In this document: in pieces, positions 8,984 to 18,246 of the stretch
How positions within the stretch are numbered: the stretch's first letter is position 1
Layout of the letters: each line of letters begins with the position of its first letter
Origin: Ureibacillus manganicus DSM 26584
GTDB lineage: Bacteria > Bacillota > Bacilli > Bacillales_A > Planococcaceae
Assembly: GCF_000772945.1 (NCBI RefSeq)
Contig: NZ_JPVN01000011.1
Location: forward strand, 62,001-126,000
DNA: 64,000 nt
Direction of reading: 5' to 3'
Program-made: the position numbers and the translations under genes
Notes under the pieces: model-generated
Seen by the model: the letters and a program-made list of their open reading frames with translations, nothing else
Database searches by the model: none
Told to the model about the DNA's origin: nothing

Positions 8984-10042
8984 GTGGTGAGTAAATTGAG
9001 AAACTTTTTCATAGGCTCTATGATAACAATCATAATACTAATTGTTCTTCTTGGATATCGTCAAAATATTTTTTCACAAGGAACACTTCCCTATGATGAT
9101 GAACAGGTTGGAATTGAAGATCAAGTAATTATTAAATTTAGCCATGTTGTTGCGGAAAACACTCCAAAAGGTATTGCCGCAGAAAAATTCGCTCGTTTAG
9201 TAGAAGAAAAGAGTAACGGAAGAATGGTTGTACAAGTGTATCCAAACGGAATGCTGTATAACGATGTGAATGAATTACAAGCATTAAAAGAAGGGGATAT
9301 TCAAATGATAGCCCCAACCTTTTCAAAAATGACTGATTATTTACCAAACTGGCAAGTGCTAGACTTGCCCTTTATAATTGAAAATGAAAAACAGCTAAAA
9401 AAAGTTTTGACGGGTTCTTTTAGTGAAAAACTAATTGCAGAATTAGATGGGTTAAATATAAAGGGACTCACTTTCTGGAGTAATGGTTTTAAGCAAATTG
9501 CCTCTAGCTATTCACCTATATTAGAAACCCATCACTTTTGGCATAAAAAAATTCGAATGATGCCTAGTGATATATTAAAAGAGCAATATTATTTATTGCG
9601 GGCTAAACCGATTACTAGAACTTTTGACGAAGTGTACAAAGAAATTGAAAAAAATTTAGTGGATGCACAGGAGAATACAATTTCAAATATTTTTTCCAAA
9701 AAGTTTTATGAAATGGAAAACCATATTACTTTATCTAACCATGGAATTCTAAGTTATGTTGTCATGATGAATGAAGAATTTTGGAATGATCTTAGTATAA
9801 GTGATCAAAAAATCATTACAGATTCTTTAGATGAAATGGAAAATTGGCAATTTGAACAGGCGGAAAATATAAATGCTATAAATCTTCAAACATTGGCCCA
9901 TAACAAAAATGTATTCATTTATGAACTAGATGAAAAAAATAAGCGGAAGTGGCAAGAAAAATTGAATCCAATCTATGAATACTATAGGAAAAACATTCAT
10001 CCCAATTATCTAAATGAATTGTTAAATGAGATTAATAACTAA
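8984..10042 (+). CDS. dctB: DctB, DctP/TRAP-type C4-dicarboxylate-binding protein
   Basis: This extracytoplasmic solute-binding protein is thought to present dicarboxylates to the DctS sensor; it has no TRAP membrane subunits nearby. Residues 8-25 form a membrane anchor or uncleaved signal. The family stretch FSHVVAENTPKG is close to the B. subtilis DctB sequence as I remember it, and ENTISNIFSKKFYEM and LSNHGILSY also match. Length 352 aa is near the usual size. The start codon is uncertain: GTG at 8984 has a poor ribosome-binding site, while TTG at 8996 follows GGTGAG. A strong terminator follows, so dctP is transcribed separately. Confidence 0.88.
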   Translation: MVSKLRNFFIGSMITIIILIVLLGYRQNIFSQGTLPYDDEQVGIEDQVIIKFSHVVAENTPKGIAAEKFARLVEEKSNGRMVVQVYPNGMLYNDVNELQALKEGDIQMIAPTFSKMTDYLPNWQVLDLPFIIENEKQLKKVLTGSFSEKLIAELDGLNIKGLTFWSNGFKQIASSYSPILETHHFWHKKIRMMPSDILKEQYYLLRAKPITRTFDEVYKEIEKNLVDAQENTISNIFSKKFYEMENHITLSNHGILSYVVMMNEEFWNDLSISDQKIITDSLDEMENWQFEQAENINAINLQTLAHNKNVFIYELDEKNKRKWQEKLNPIYEYYRKNIHPNYLNELLNEINN

Positions 10043-10079
10043 TTTTATCTATTTATTGAACAAAAAGACCAAAAGAGAA

Positions 10080-10107
10080 ACTGTCGATAAAAATCGACAG
10101 TTTTTTT
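10080..10107 (+). terminator. Terminator downstream of dctB
   Basis: ACTGTCGA pairs with TCGACAGT around a six-base loop, followed by seven T residues. Confidence 0.9.
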
Positions 10108-10251
10108 ATATTTGTTCTATAACAAAATTTCGGTAATTTTAAACAGTATTATAACAGCTAGAACCCTCTTATTTATTGGGTTTTCAAAAATAAACAACTA
10201 ATTTTTGAACAAAATGAACGAAAAAATCTTTAAAAACGAAACGATATATTC

Positions 10252-10273
10252 AGATATTATTTTGATAATATCT
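10252..10273 (+). promoter_or_regulatory. Perfect palindrome upstream of dctP
   Basis: AGATATTAT-TTTG-ATAATATCT is a perfect 9-bp inverted repeat with a 4-base gap. It sits 48 bases before the dctP start. It could be a DctR operator or overlap the -10 region; sequence alone cannot decide. Confidence 0.45.
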
Positions 10274-10278
10274 ATCTA

Positions 10279-10292
10279 TGAAAACGATATCA
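10279..10292 (+). promoter_or_regulatory. CcpA-binding cre site upstream of dctP
   Basis: TGAAAACGATATCA fits the catabolite-responsive element consensus TGWAANCGNTNWCA at every position. It lies about 28 bases upstream of the dctP start codon and directly after the palindrome. This predicts glucose repression of dicarboxylate uptake through CcpA, consistent with what is known for B. subtilis dctP. Confidence 0.75.
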
Positions 10293-10320
10293 TGGTTTTA
10301 GACACATAGGAGGACGGTAT

Positions 10321-11583
10321 ATGAAACTAGTAAAAAACTTAACTTTTCAAGTTGTTGCAGCAATCATACTAGGAATTATTGTAGGGGCAATTTGGCCAGA
10401 GTTTGGCGCAAGTATGAAAATATTAGCGGATTTATTTATTAAATTAATTAAAATGTTAATTGCACCAATCATCTTCTTAACAGTTGCAATCGGAATCGGT
10501 GCAATGGGTGATATGAAGAAAGTTGGTAAAATCGGCGGTAAAGCTTTACTGTATTTCGAAATCGTTTCCACGATTGCATTAGCTATTGGTATTGCAGTAG
10601 CTTTAGTTATCAACGCGGGTGATGGTTTTGATACATCAGCAGCAGAAAATGCAGATGTTTCTAAATACACATCTGCTGCTGCAGAAGAAGATTTTAGTAT
10701 TGGTGGTTTCATCGCAGATATTATTCCTACTAACTTTGTAGGTGCATTAGCAAACGGTGAATTATTACCAACTTTATTTGCAGCAGTTTTGTTCGGATTA
10801 GCAGCTGCAGCAATTGGTGATCGAGCAAAACCAGTGATATCATTTTTTGAAACGGTATCTGAAATTTTCTTTAAAATTGTTGGTATGGTGATGCGCTTCT
10901 CTCCAATAGGAGCATTCGGAGCAATGGCATATACAATTGGTAACTTCGGTTTAGGATCATTAAAGAGCTTAGGGTTACTAATGGCTGCCGTTTATATTAC
11001 AATGTTTTTATTTGTTGTATTTATTCTAGGATTAATTGCCAAATATTATGGAATTAATATCTTTAAATTTATTGCGTATATTAAACAAGAAATTTTCTTA
11101 GTAGTAGGTACTTCATCATCTGAATCTGCCCTACCGTCTTTAATGAAAAAATTAGAGAGAATGGGTTGTTCTAAGTCTACTGTTGGTCTAGTAGTTCCAA
11201 CTGGTTATTCATTTAACTTAGATGGTACAGCGATTTATTTATCAATGGCTGCTCTATTCATAGCTCAAGCATATGGTGTTGACCTTTCATGGATACAAAT
11301 TTTAACGCTTCTAGGTATCTTAATGATTACTTCTAAAGGCGCAGCAGGGGTTACAGGTTCTGGATTCATCGTGTTAGCAGCAACATTAGCAGCATTCCCA
11401 ATGATTCCAGTTGAAGGGATCTTCTTATTAATCGGTGTTGACCGCTTCATGTCAGAAGCTCGTGCTGTAACAAACTTAATCGGTAACGGATTAGCTGCAG
11501 TTGTTATTTCAAAATCAGAAAAAGAATTTGACGAAGCGAAATTTGAACATTTGAAAGAAGAAGGTTCACACTCACACGCATAA
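10321..11583 (+). CDS. dctP: C4-dicarboxylate:cation symporter DctP (DAACS family)
   Basis: This inner-membrane symporter takes up succinate, fumarate and malate with protons or sodium. The 420-residue protein has eight or so hydrophobic segments and the family hairpin signature TSSSESALPSLMKK. It also has GYSFNLDGTAIY and TSKGAAGVTGSGF, all typical of the dicarboxylate/glutamate symporter fold. The tail is His-containing (GSHSHA). AGGAGG precedes the ATG. Its neighbours dctB, dctS and dctR form its regulatory set. A cre site and a palindrome lie upstream, pointing to control by both CcpA and DctR. Confidence 0.93.
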   Translation: MKLVKNLTFQVVAAIILGIIVGAIWPEFGASMKILADLFIKLIKMLIAPIIFLTVAIGIGAMGDMKKVGKIGGKALLYFEIVSTIALAIGIAVALVINAGDGFDTSAAENADVSKYTSAAAEEDFSIGGFIADIIPTNFVGALANGELLPTLFAAVLFGLAAAAIGDRAKPVISFFETVSEIFFKIVGMVMRFSPIGAFGAMAYTIGNFGLGSLKSLGLLMAAVYITMFLFVVFILGLIAKYYGINIFKFIAYIKQEIFLVVGTSSSESALPSLMKKLERMGCSKSTVGLVVPTGYSFNLDGTAIYLSMAALFIAQAYGVDLSWIQILTLLGILMITSKGAAGVTGSGFIVLAATLAAFPMIPVEGIFLLIGVDRFMSEARAVTNLIGNGLAAVVISKSEKEFDEAKFEHLKEEGSHSHA

Positions 11584-11620
11584 TAGAAGCTGTTTGTCCC
11601 TTTATTATAAAGTAGATATA

Positions 11621-11660
11621 AAAAACAACTTGCCATAAATTTGGCAAGTTGTTTTGTTTT
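11621..11660. terminator. Bidirectional terminator between dctP and yqfO
   Basis: AACAACTTGCCA pairs with TGGCAAGTTGTT across a short loop, flanked by A and T runs, between two convergent genes. Confidence 0.9.
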
Positions 11661-11662
11661 TA

Positions 11663-12784
11663 TTAAATAAATTGAAATGGTTCGGTGTTGATTTCTGATT
11701 GAATAAATTCAACATCAAGCTTTTTTTCTTTACATAACAAAGACATTTTTTCTGCAACACCTTTAATCATTACTTTTTCAACATGATGGCCAGGGTCAAC
11801 AATCGTCAAGCCTAAGTTTTCTGCATCTTGTGCTACGTGAAACTTTATATCACCCGTTACAAATACATCAGCACCTGCTCGCTTTGCTGAGTGTACATAT
11901 GAATTGCCGTCCCCACCAATCACCGCAACTTTAAAAATCTTTGTTTGTAGATTTCCTACAACTCGGACCGCAGGAACATCTAATTTCGCTTTTATGTGAT
12001 GGGCAAATTGCTCCAATGACATCGGTTGTTTTAAAGTTCCAATGCGGCCTAAACCCATTACGTTTGTTTCTACTGCCATTGTATAAAAATCATACGCGGG
12101 TTCTTCGTAGGGGTGCACATTTAACATTGCTTTAAGTATTTTATTTTTCATTGAAGTTGGAAAAACAACTTCAATCTTCACTTCCTCGGTTACTTCCATT
12201 TCACCAATTTCCCCTATATAAGGGTTTGCTCCATCAAGCGCACGAAAACGTCCTTCTCCGCTACTTGAAAAGCTACAAGAATCATAATCTCCAATATGTC
12301 CAGCACCAGCCTTAGCAAGTGCAACACGAACTGACTCGGCATGCCCATCTGGTACAAATACGGCAAGTTTCATTAGATTTTCACTATATGTTTCCTCTAA
12401 AACTTGTCGATTTTCAAGATCTAATGCATCAAATAGTAAATCATTTACGCCACCATCCGCTACATCTAGGTTCGTATGAGCTGCATAAACTGTAATATCA
12501 TTTTTAATAAGTTTTTCGAATAGTTTCCCTTCAGGTGTATCAGTCCTTAAATTTGATAACTTTCGAAAAATTGGAGGGTGATGGGCAATAATTATTTGAC
12601 AACCTTTTCTAATTGCTTCCTCTGCTACTTCATGGTTTACATCAAGTGTAACTAAAACTTTTGATACAGATTTATTTAATGTACCAATAGCAAGTCCAAT
12701 AGGGTCATTTTCCATACAAGCTAGTTTTTTTGGAGACCAGCTTTCAAATAATTGTATAACTTCATTTCCATTAGGAATTTTCAT
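11663..12784 (-). CDS. yqfO: NIF3-family protein YqfO (DUF34)
   Basis: This is a NIF3/DUF34 protein, sometimes annotated as GTP cyclohydrolase 1 type 2; its true role is unsettled. The metal-binding NIF3 halves are visible: IIAHHPPIF and AAHTNLDVADGGVND near the N-terminus, and GDIKFHVAQDAENLG with DPGHHVEK near the C-terminus. A CutA/PII-like insert lies between them at about 125-235. Length 373 aa is the same as in B. subtilis. AGGGGG precedes the ATG. It overlaps the end of trmK by 14 bases, so the two are translated from one mRNA. Confidence 0.92.
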   Translation of the reverse strand: MKIPNGNEVIQLFESWSPKKLACMENDPIGLAIGTLNKSVSKVLVTLDVNHEVAEEAIRKGCQIIIAHHPPIFRKLSNLRTDTPEGKLFEKLIKNDITVYAAHTNLDVADGGVNDLLFDALDLENRQVLEETYSENLMKLAVFVPDGHAESVRVALAKAGAGHIGDYDSCSFSSSGEGRFRALDGANPYIGEIGEMEVTEEVKIEVVFPTSMKNKILKAMLNVHPYEEPAYDFYTMAVETNVMGLGRIGTLKQPMSLEQFAHHIKAKLDVPAVRVVGNLQTKIFKVAVIGGDGNSYVHSAKRAGADVFVTGDIKFHVAQDAENLGLTIVDPGHHVEKVMIKGVAEKMSLLCKEKKLDVEFIQSEINTEPFQFI

Positions 12785-13478
12785 TGTGCAATACCCCCTC
12801 TACCAATGAAATTAAGTGTAAAATTTCCTCTCTTTTTGCAACAACATCTGGTGTCGATTCTGCACCTTCTAAAGAAGACAATACACGTTTCAAGTTATCG
12901 ATTTCCCTTTGCCATTTTTTTATGAAAACATCAGATTTTTCATTCATTAGATGTTTTCCTAGCAATAATTCTTGCTCTGTTAGGTTCATTTCACCACGTT
13001 GTAATACGAGAATTTCGTATATTTTAGCATCTTCTTCTAAAATAACCTCATCTAAAAGAGCCCAATTATTTTTCATTGCCCACTCACGAATCACTTTTGC
13101 ATGAATATTTGGCTGTAAAATTAATCGAGTTACATTTTTTAATGCTTCCGGTTGTTTTTCTAAGATTGAGACGATTAAAGGACCACCCATACCGGCAATC
13201 GTAATCGTATCTACTTTGTCACCATCTTCAATAGCCTCTAATCCATCTGCTAGTCTTACAGAAATTTTATGGATTAATCCTTCTTCTCGAACCTGCCTAA
13301 CAGCTGATTCAAACGGACCTTTTACGACCTCTCCTGCGATGGCCTTTTTTGCAATTTTATTATTGATTAAATAGCATGGCAAATAAGCATGATCACTACC
13401 GATATCAGCTATAACTGCTCCTGTAGGAACAAAAGATGCTACTGTTTCTAATCTTTTTGAAAGTTTTTTTGCATTCAC
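12771..13478 (-). CDS. trmK: tRNA (adenine(22)-N1)-methyltransferase TrmK
   Basis: TrmK methylates N1 of A22 in bacterial tRNAs using S-adenosylmethionine. The 235-residue protein starts with a Rossmann-fold methyltransferase domain: motif I VIADIGSDHAYLP at about 18-30 and IAGMGGPLIV. A helical C-terminal part follows (residues 170-235). The start is a GTG at 13478, with a GGCGG-type ribosome-binding site upstream. Gene order trmK-yqfO is as in B. subtilis (yqfN-yqfO). Confidence 0.93.
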   Translation of the reverse strand: MNAKKLSKRLETVASFVPTGAVIADIGSDHAYLPCYLINNKIAKKAIAGEVVKGPFESAVRQVREEGLIHKISVRLADGLEAIEDGDKVDTITIAGMGGPLIVSILEKQPEALKNVTRLILQPNIHAKVIREWAMKNNWALLDEVILEEDAKIYEILVLQRGEMNLTEQELLLGKHLMNEKSDVFIKKWQREIDNLKRVLSSLEGAESTPDVVAKREEILHLISLVEGVLHNENS

Positions 13479-13585
13479 AACAAATTACCGCCTTTACTAC
13501 TTCGATGTCATTATTATAGTAGAAACTAGAACATATCACCAATGCTTTGATAGTAATCAAACATAAACAAATTATATTTCATTAC

Positions 13586-13628
13586 GAAAAAATAAATCCT
13601 TAGTTGTCTAAACAACTAAGGATTTATT
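13586..13628 (-). terminator. Terminator downstream of cccA
   Basis: A perfect 16-bp stem (AATAAATCCTTAGTTG with its complement) surrounds a six-base loop just beyond the cccA stop, with a short T tract on the minus strand. Confidence 0.85.
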
Positions 13629-13636
13629 GTTAAATG

Positions 13637-13993
13637 TTATTTTAAACTAGTAATGTAATCAGCAATTGCTTGTGCTTCAGCATCACTTTTACCTTGAGCT
13701 GGCATTGTACCGAAACCATTAATAATTGCATCTTTAATATGTTCAACATCAGTTAAACCTACTAATGATGGACCGAAACCACCAGTTAAGTCACCACCGT
13801 GACAACCGATACAAGATGCAACTAATTCAGCTCCACCTGCACCTTCTTCAGCAGTTGCACCGCCTTCTTCAGTAGTTTCACCACCGTGAGCGATTTCTTC
13901 TTTGTTTCCAACGCCTTCCATAGACATGAAGAAGATAAGACCGATACCAAATGCCATAATAAGGATATAAGGAATGATTGGATTGTTTTTCAT
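13637..13993 (-). CDS. cccA: Cytochrome c-550, membrane-anchored
   Basis: This is a small electron carrier on the outer face of the membrane, passing electrons to cytochrome oxidase. The N-terminal segment (about residues 8-27) is an uncleaved membrane anchor. It is followed by a Gly/Glu/Ala-rich linker and a one-haem domain with CIGCH and the axial methionine in GTMPAQG. Length 118 aa matches CccA. A strong GGGAGGG site lies before the ATG. Its position upstream of sigA matches B. subtilis. Confidence 0.95.
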   Translation of the reverse strand: MKNNPIIPYILIMAFGIGLIFFMSMEGVGNKEEIAHGGETTEEGGATAEEGAGGAELVASCIGCHGGDLTGGFGPSLVGLTDVEHIKDAIINGFGTMPAQGKSDAEAQAIADYITSLK

Positions 13994-14140
13994 ATAAGTT
14001 ACCCTCCCTTTTACTTCATATATGCTTCTATTTATTATAGAATCTAGTCAACATCTATAATTGTACTTCAATCTGTCTAAAACGAAAAGACCTAAACGAG
14101 AACTTTTTCTCTAGACTGTAACAATTTTGACAAATGTGTG

Positions 14141-14296
14141 TTAGTTGCCCAATATTTTCCAAGGTAATACTATTTTCTGTATTTTAGATGTACCTTCCCC
14201 TATCACTATAAGTTTCTCATCTCGTAAATATCTTTCCACTTCAGACTCTTTCATATACCCATAACCGCCATGAATTTGTATTGCTTCATCAGTAAC
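14141..14296 (-). pseudogene. Remnant of an acyl-CoA dehydrogenase (C-terminal end only)
   Basis: Reading the minus strand from an in-frame stop gives about 51 codons beginning VTDEAIQIHGGYGYMKE. These run through VERYLRDEKL, IGEGTSKIQK and a natural stop. This is the conserved C-terminal catalytic/FAD-binding end of acyl-CoA dehydrogenases. The preceding codon is a TAA, and no start codon, ribosome-binding site or upstream coding sequence is found. It is therefore a decayed 3' fragment, left after deletion of the rest of the gene. Confidence 0.85.
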
Positions 14297-14332
14297 TTAC
14301 ACTTTATCCATATTTCTTTATCTGCTTAAATT

Positions 14333-14887
14333 TTAAAAAAAGAATTGATAGCCTATTAATACGATTAACCCAAGGGAACCTGCAATAATGAAATAAATTA
14401 ACTTACTAAGTATTCCTGTTCCTAACCACAATAGACAGTTAGCAATTAGTAATGAGTACAAAACATTTAAATTATCAGGAAAATAAGAAATACTAATTTT
14501 TACGGAAAGACTAAATATTAGTAATGCAGCTACAATTTGCAGAATTGGTGCTAGAAGGCCTTGTTTTTTTGAAAAATAGATAGCTCCGACTAAACTTAAA
14601 ACAGCTACAATTCCTACTACAATCAATAAATATAATGTAATTTGATCAAAGGTAAAGAGTAGTGTGATAAGAACCATTGCTATTAAAAATAGTAAACTAT
14701 TTAGAAAATAGTTTCGATTTTTTTCTTTAGCCTTTACAGCTTTTTTTGCGTTGTTTTCTTCGTTCCCAATCTCTGTTCCCTCTGAATATAAAGTCATTAA
14801 AAAATCGCAATAATGCTCTGGCAGTAACTTATTTTGTTTCCAAAAAAGAATTTCGTTTAAAATAATTTGTTTTCGTGGATTTGGCAT
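14333..14887 (-). CDS. Multi-pass membrane protein of unknown function
   Basis: I do not recognise this 184-residue protein. Residues 1-60 are soluble and charged, with a helical ILFWKQNKLLPEHYCDFL stretch. That stretch resembles the short N-terminal domain preceding membrane regions in some DUF2157-like proteins. From residue 62 on there are about five transmembrane helices. A GGAGA motif lies 11 bases before the ATG. The gene sits between cccA and sigA, where B. subtilis has no such gene, beside an acyl-CoA dehydrogenase remnant, so this junction has been rearranged. Confidence 0.75.
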   Translation of the reverse strand: MPNPRKQIILNEILFWKQNKLLPEHYCDFLMTLYSEGTEIGNEENNAKKAVKAKEKNRNYFLNSLLFLIAMVLITLLFTFDQITLYLLIVVGIVAVLSLVGAIYFSKKQGLLAPILQIVAALLIFSLSVKISISYFPDNLNVLYSLLIANCLLWLGTGILSKLIYFIIAGSLGLIVLIGYQFFF

Positions 14888-15004
14888 CGATATTTTTCTC
14901 CAAATTTGATGAATTATGTATATTATAATTATATTGTATATTACAATTTTGAATTTTCCTATACTTAGAAAGTATCAATGTTTTATATAAAAAATTCTAA
15001 ATAA

Positions 15005-15038
15005 GATGAGAAAAAGACATCCAAAGGATGCCTTTTTA
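15005..15038 (-). terminator. Terminator downstream of sigA
   Basis: AAAAAGACATCC pairs with GGATGCCTTTTT around a three-base loop, immediately beyond the sigA stop. Confidence 0.85.
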
Positions 15039-15050
15039 TTAATATATATT

Positions 15051-16175
15051 TTATTCTAAGAAATCTTTTAAACGTTTACTTCTAGAAGGATGGCGAAGTT
15101 TACGAAGAGCTTTCGCTTCGATTTGACGAATACGTTCACGAGTTACACCAAAGACTTTCCCAACTTCCTCGAGTGTACGTGTGCGGCCATCATCTAAACC
15201 AAATCGTAAACGTAAAACATTTTCTTCACGGTCAGTTAATGTATCTAGTACATCTTCTAGTTGTTCTTTTAAAAGTTCATATGCTGCGTGATCTGAAGGA
15301 GATTGAGCTTCATGATCTTCGATAAAATCCCCTAAATGCGAATCATCTTCTTCACCAATTGGAGTTTCTAATGAAACTGGTTCTTGAGCAATTTTTAATA
15401 TTTCTCGGACTTTTTCAGGAGTTAAATCCATTTCTTCTCCAATTTCTTCTGGAGAAGGTTCGCGACCTAAATCTTGCAACAATTGACGTTGAACACGTAT
15501 TAATTTATTAATCGTTTCAACCATATGAACCGGGATACGAATTGTTCTTGCTTGGTCAGCAATAGCACGAGTAATTGCCTGACGAATCCACCAAGTAGCA
15601 TAAGTTGAAAATTTAAACCCTTTTCGATAATCGAACTTTTCAACAGCTTTAATAAGTCCCATGTTACCTTCTTGAATTAGATCTAAGAAAAGCATACCGC
15701 GTCCAACATAACGTTTTGCAATGGATACTACTAAACGTAAGTTTGCCTCAGCAAGACGTTTACGTGCTTCTTCATCACCATTTTCAATTCGTTCTGCCAG
15801 TCGGATTTCTTCTTCAGCAGTTAACAGATCCACTCTACCAATTTCTTTTAAGTACATTCTTACAGGGTCGTTAATTTTAACACCAGGAGGAACGCTTAAG
15901 TCATTTAAATCAAATTCTTCTTCACTTGCTTCTTGTTTCGATAAGGCTTCTTCTTCAAATTCTTCTTTTCCATTAACAGTTACATTGAAATTGTTTTCAA
16001 GTTCTTCAGCAAAATGGAAAATTTCTTCACTTTCTAATTCAAATGGAGCAAGCTTATTTGCAATTTCACCCATTGCAATCTCTTTATCTTTTGCCTGTTC
16101 TTGTAGAAGTTTTTTTACTTCTTCCAATTTTTGATCACTAACTACTTCTTTTGAACGTTCTGACTTGTCAGCCAT
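15051..16175 (-). CDS. sigA: RNA polymerase primary sigma factor SigA
   Basis: This is the housekeeping sigma factor that directs RNA polymerase to -35/-10 promoters. The 374-residue protein carries an acidic region 1.1 and region 1.2 ([11 protein letters not shown]). Region 2 has [20 protein letters not shown] and the -10 recognition stretch [13 protein letters not shown]. Region 3 follows, then region 4.2 with [22 protein letters not shown] lies before the ATG. It is 32 bases downstream of dnaG, forming the classic dnaG-sigA macromolecular-synthesis operon. Confidence 0.98.
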   Translation of the reverse strand: MADKSERSKEVVSDQKLEEVKKLLQEQAKDKEIAMGEIANKLAPFELESEEIFHFAEELENNFNVTVNGKEEFEEEALSKQEASEEEFDLNDLSVPPGVKINDPVRMYLKEIGRVDLLTAEEEIRLAERIENGDEEARKRLAEANLRLVVSIAKRYVGRGMLFLDLIQEGNMGLIKAVEKFDYRKGFKFSTYATWWIRQAITRAIADQARTIRIPVHMVETINKLIRVQRQLLQDLGREPSPEEIGEEMDLTPEKVREILKIAQEPVSLETPIGEEDDSHLGDFIEDHEAQSPSDHAAYELLKEQLEDVLDTLTDREENVLRLRFGLDDGRTRTLEEVGKVFGVTRERIRQIEAKALRKLRHPSRSKRLKDFLE

Positions 16176-16207
16176 AAACCTTCCTCCTTCTAACCAACCG
16201 TATCAAG

Positions 16208-18028
16208 TTAAATAGCCGATAATGATTTTCGCAAATTTATAATTTGTTGCGCAATTTCAAGCGCTCGTTTATGCTCATGCATTTTCTCTGCTTCTTTAAA
16301 ATCATGAGTTAACTTATTTATTTCAGTTTCTATGCCATATTTTTCTAAATGTTTAATGCAATCTGCAATTTCTGCTTCCATATGTTCAGGATCTCTTTCT
16401 GAAAGGGCAGCTTCCATTACAATTTTTCTTAATACACTATCATCTAGAATTTCTAAAAATCTTTGATAATCTGCTGTTTCATGTTCTTCATAAAATCCAA
16501 TTAATCGAACAAAAACGGCTGCATATTCATCATGAACAAAGGGCTGTGGATTTGTACTATTCAAAATTCGATCAACAACATCAGCGTTATATAACATATG
16601 CGAAAGAAGTAGTCTTTCTGCCCTATCTGTTGCTGTCAACTTCTTTTTTTGTTTAATAACAGTATCAACAGTTTGTCCATCTTTTTGATAATTACGTTTT
16701 ATTATTTTTGCTTGTTCTGCATCTAATTTACGATATTGCGTATAAATTGCATCTTCAGAAATATTTGTTTCACTTGCTAGCTGTTTTATATATAAGTCTC
16801 TTTCAACCGGTGATTTTCCAACAAGTTCTTCGAGAACTTCTTGAATATACTGTAAAATGTCATTCTCGAATTGAAAATTTTTATTGCGTCTAGCATGCAT
16901 CATACTAAATGCGATATAACTTTGGGGCTTGTCCAAAATCTTTTTATAAGAATCAGGACCATATTTTCGAATATACTCATCTGGATCAAGTCGATCAGGC
17001 AGTACAGCAACTTCTACTTTTAGTTTTTCAGCTTGTAACAACTCCGCGGCACGTTTTGCTCCTTCTTGACCAGCATTATCACCGTCATAACAGATAATCA
17101 CTTTTTCAACTAAGCGCTTGAGCTTTGTGATATGCTGTGGTGTTAAGGATGTCCCCATGGTGGCGACAGCATTGAATATGCCTGCTTGATTTGTAGCTAA
17201 TACATCCATAAAGCCTTCCATAAGAATAACTTGACCTGTTTTTCGAATAGTTCCCCTCGCCTTATCTAAATTGAATAAGACTTGGCTTTTATGAAAAATT
17301 GGTGATTCAGGACTATTTAAATATTTTGCATCATTTCCTGTTTGATGAAGTATTCGTCCTGAAAACGCAATTATCTTTCCAAATTCGTCCCTAATAGGAA
17401 ACATAACTCTTGAACGGAAACGGTCAAAATAAGATTGTTCGTTCTCTCTTTTGATGATTAATCCACTTTCAGTCATTTCATCCAAATCGTAACCTTCTCT
17501 TTGTAACAAAATCGAAAGTGTATCCCATGAGGATAAAGACCAACCTATACCATTCGTTTCGATATCTTCCTTCGTAAATCCTCTTTTTAGAAGATAATTT
17601 AATGCTTCTTCGCCTTCTTCGGTATTCATCAATAAATGATGATAAAATTCAGCAGCAAATTCATGGGCATTCAACATATTTTCATCTGACTTTGAATAAT
17701 TTCCTGCACTTTTTTGCATACTGTCTTTTTGTATATCAATATGGATTCCCAAAGAAGTACCTAGTTTAGCAACAGCATTAACAAAAGGAATATTTTCTAT
17801 ATCCATGATAAAAGTAAAAGCATTCCCACCTGCACCACATCCAAAGCAATGGAAAATCTGCTTTTCTTGAGATACTGAAAATGAGGGTGTATTTTCACCA
17901 TGAAATGGACATAATCCAAACCAGTTACGTCCTCTTTTTGTTAACTGAACATATTCACTGATAACATCGACTATATCTGATTGAGATCTAATCTGTTCAA
18001 TCAGTTCTTCAGGAATCTTACCAGTCAT
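16208..18028 (-). CDS. dnaG: DNA primase
   Basis: DnaG makes RNA primers for replication with the DnaC/DnaB helicase. The 606-residue protein has an N-terminal CHC2 zinc domain (CPFH and CFGCGAGG), a TOPRIM catalytic core with MEGFMDV and CYDGDNAGQEG, and a C-terminal helicase-interaction domain. GGTGAT precedes the ATG. It leads the operon with sigA. The upstream B. subtilis neighbour yqxD is absent; instead about 220 AT-rich bases with no gene separate dnaG from ppsR. Confidence 0.97.
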   Translation of the reverse strand: MTGKIPEELIEQIRSQSDIVDVISEYVQLTKRGRNWFGLCPFHGENTPSFSVSQEKQIFHCFGCGAGGNAFTFIMDIENIPFVNAVAKLGTSLGIHIDIQKDSMQKSAGNYSKSDENMLNAHEFAAEFYHHLLMNTEEGEEALNYLLKRGFTKEDIETNGIGWSLSSWDTLSILLQREGYDLDEMTESGLIIKRENEQSYFDRFRSRVMFPIRDEFGKIIAFSGRILHQTGNDAKYLNSPESPIFHKSQVLFNLDKARGTIRKTGQVILMEGFMDVLATNQAGIFNAVATMGTSLTPQHITKLKRLVEKVIICYDGDNAGQEGAKRAAELLQAEKLKVEVAVLPDRLDPDEYIRKYGPDSYKKILDKPQSYIAFSMMHARRNKNFQFENDILQYIQEVLEELVGKSPVERDLYIKQLASETNISEDAIYTQYRKLDAEQAKIIKRNYQKDGQTVDTVIKQKKKLTATDRAERLLLSHMLYNADVVDRILNSTNPQPFVHDEYAAVFVRLIGFYEEHETADYQRFLEILDDSVLRKIVMEAALSERDPEHMEAEIADCIKHLEKYGIETEINKLTHDFKEAEKMHEHKRALEIAQQIINLRKSLSAI

Positions 18029-18207
18029 TGCATCACCATCTTAAGTTAACTTATTACACAATTCGGGATAAATTTTAAAAATCCTTTATTATACGACAAA
18101 AAATTTAAAATTCAAATAAAAAATATACTCAATTATATTTTTACCACAATTTTATTATTATAAAACAAATTCTTTTAAAAATCCACTGTTTTTTTAAAAA
18201 AACTAAT

Positions 18208-18241
18208 AAAAACCTCCTCTAATGGGTCTTAGAGGTGGTTT
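18208..18241 (-). terminator. Terminator downstream of ppsR
   Basis: A stem (AACCACCTCT with AGAGGAGGTT on the minus strand, one mismatch) is followed by a T-rich tract just beyond the ppsR stop. Confidence 0.8.
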
Positions 18242-18246
18242 AGTGA

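Noticed and set aside
10347-10712. 121-codon frame antisense to dctP
   Set aside because: It mirrors the codon pattern of the intact dctP gene, with no ribosome-binding site.
14910-14945. AT-rich palindromic stretch upstream of the 184-residue membrane gene
   Set aside because: Composition alone explains the symmetry; no promoter or operator consensus is clear.
15721-16134. 137-codon frame antisense to sigA, Ser-rich
   Set aside because: It is a Ser-rich shadow of acidic sigA codons, not a gene.
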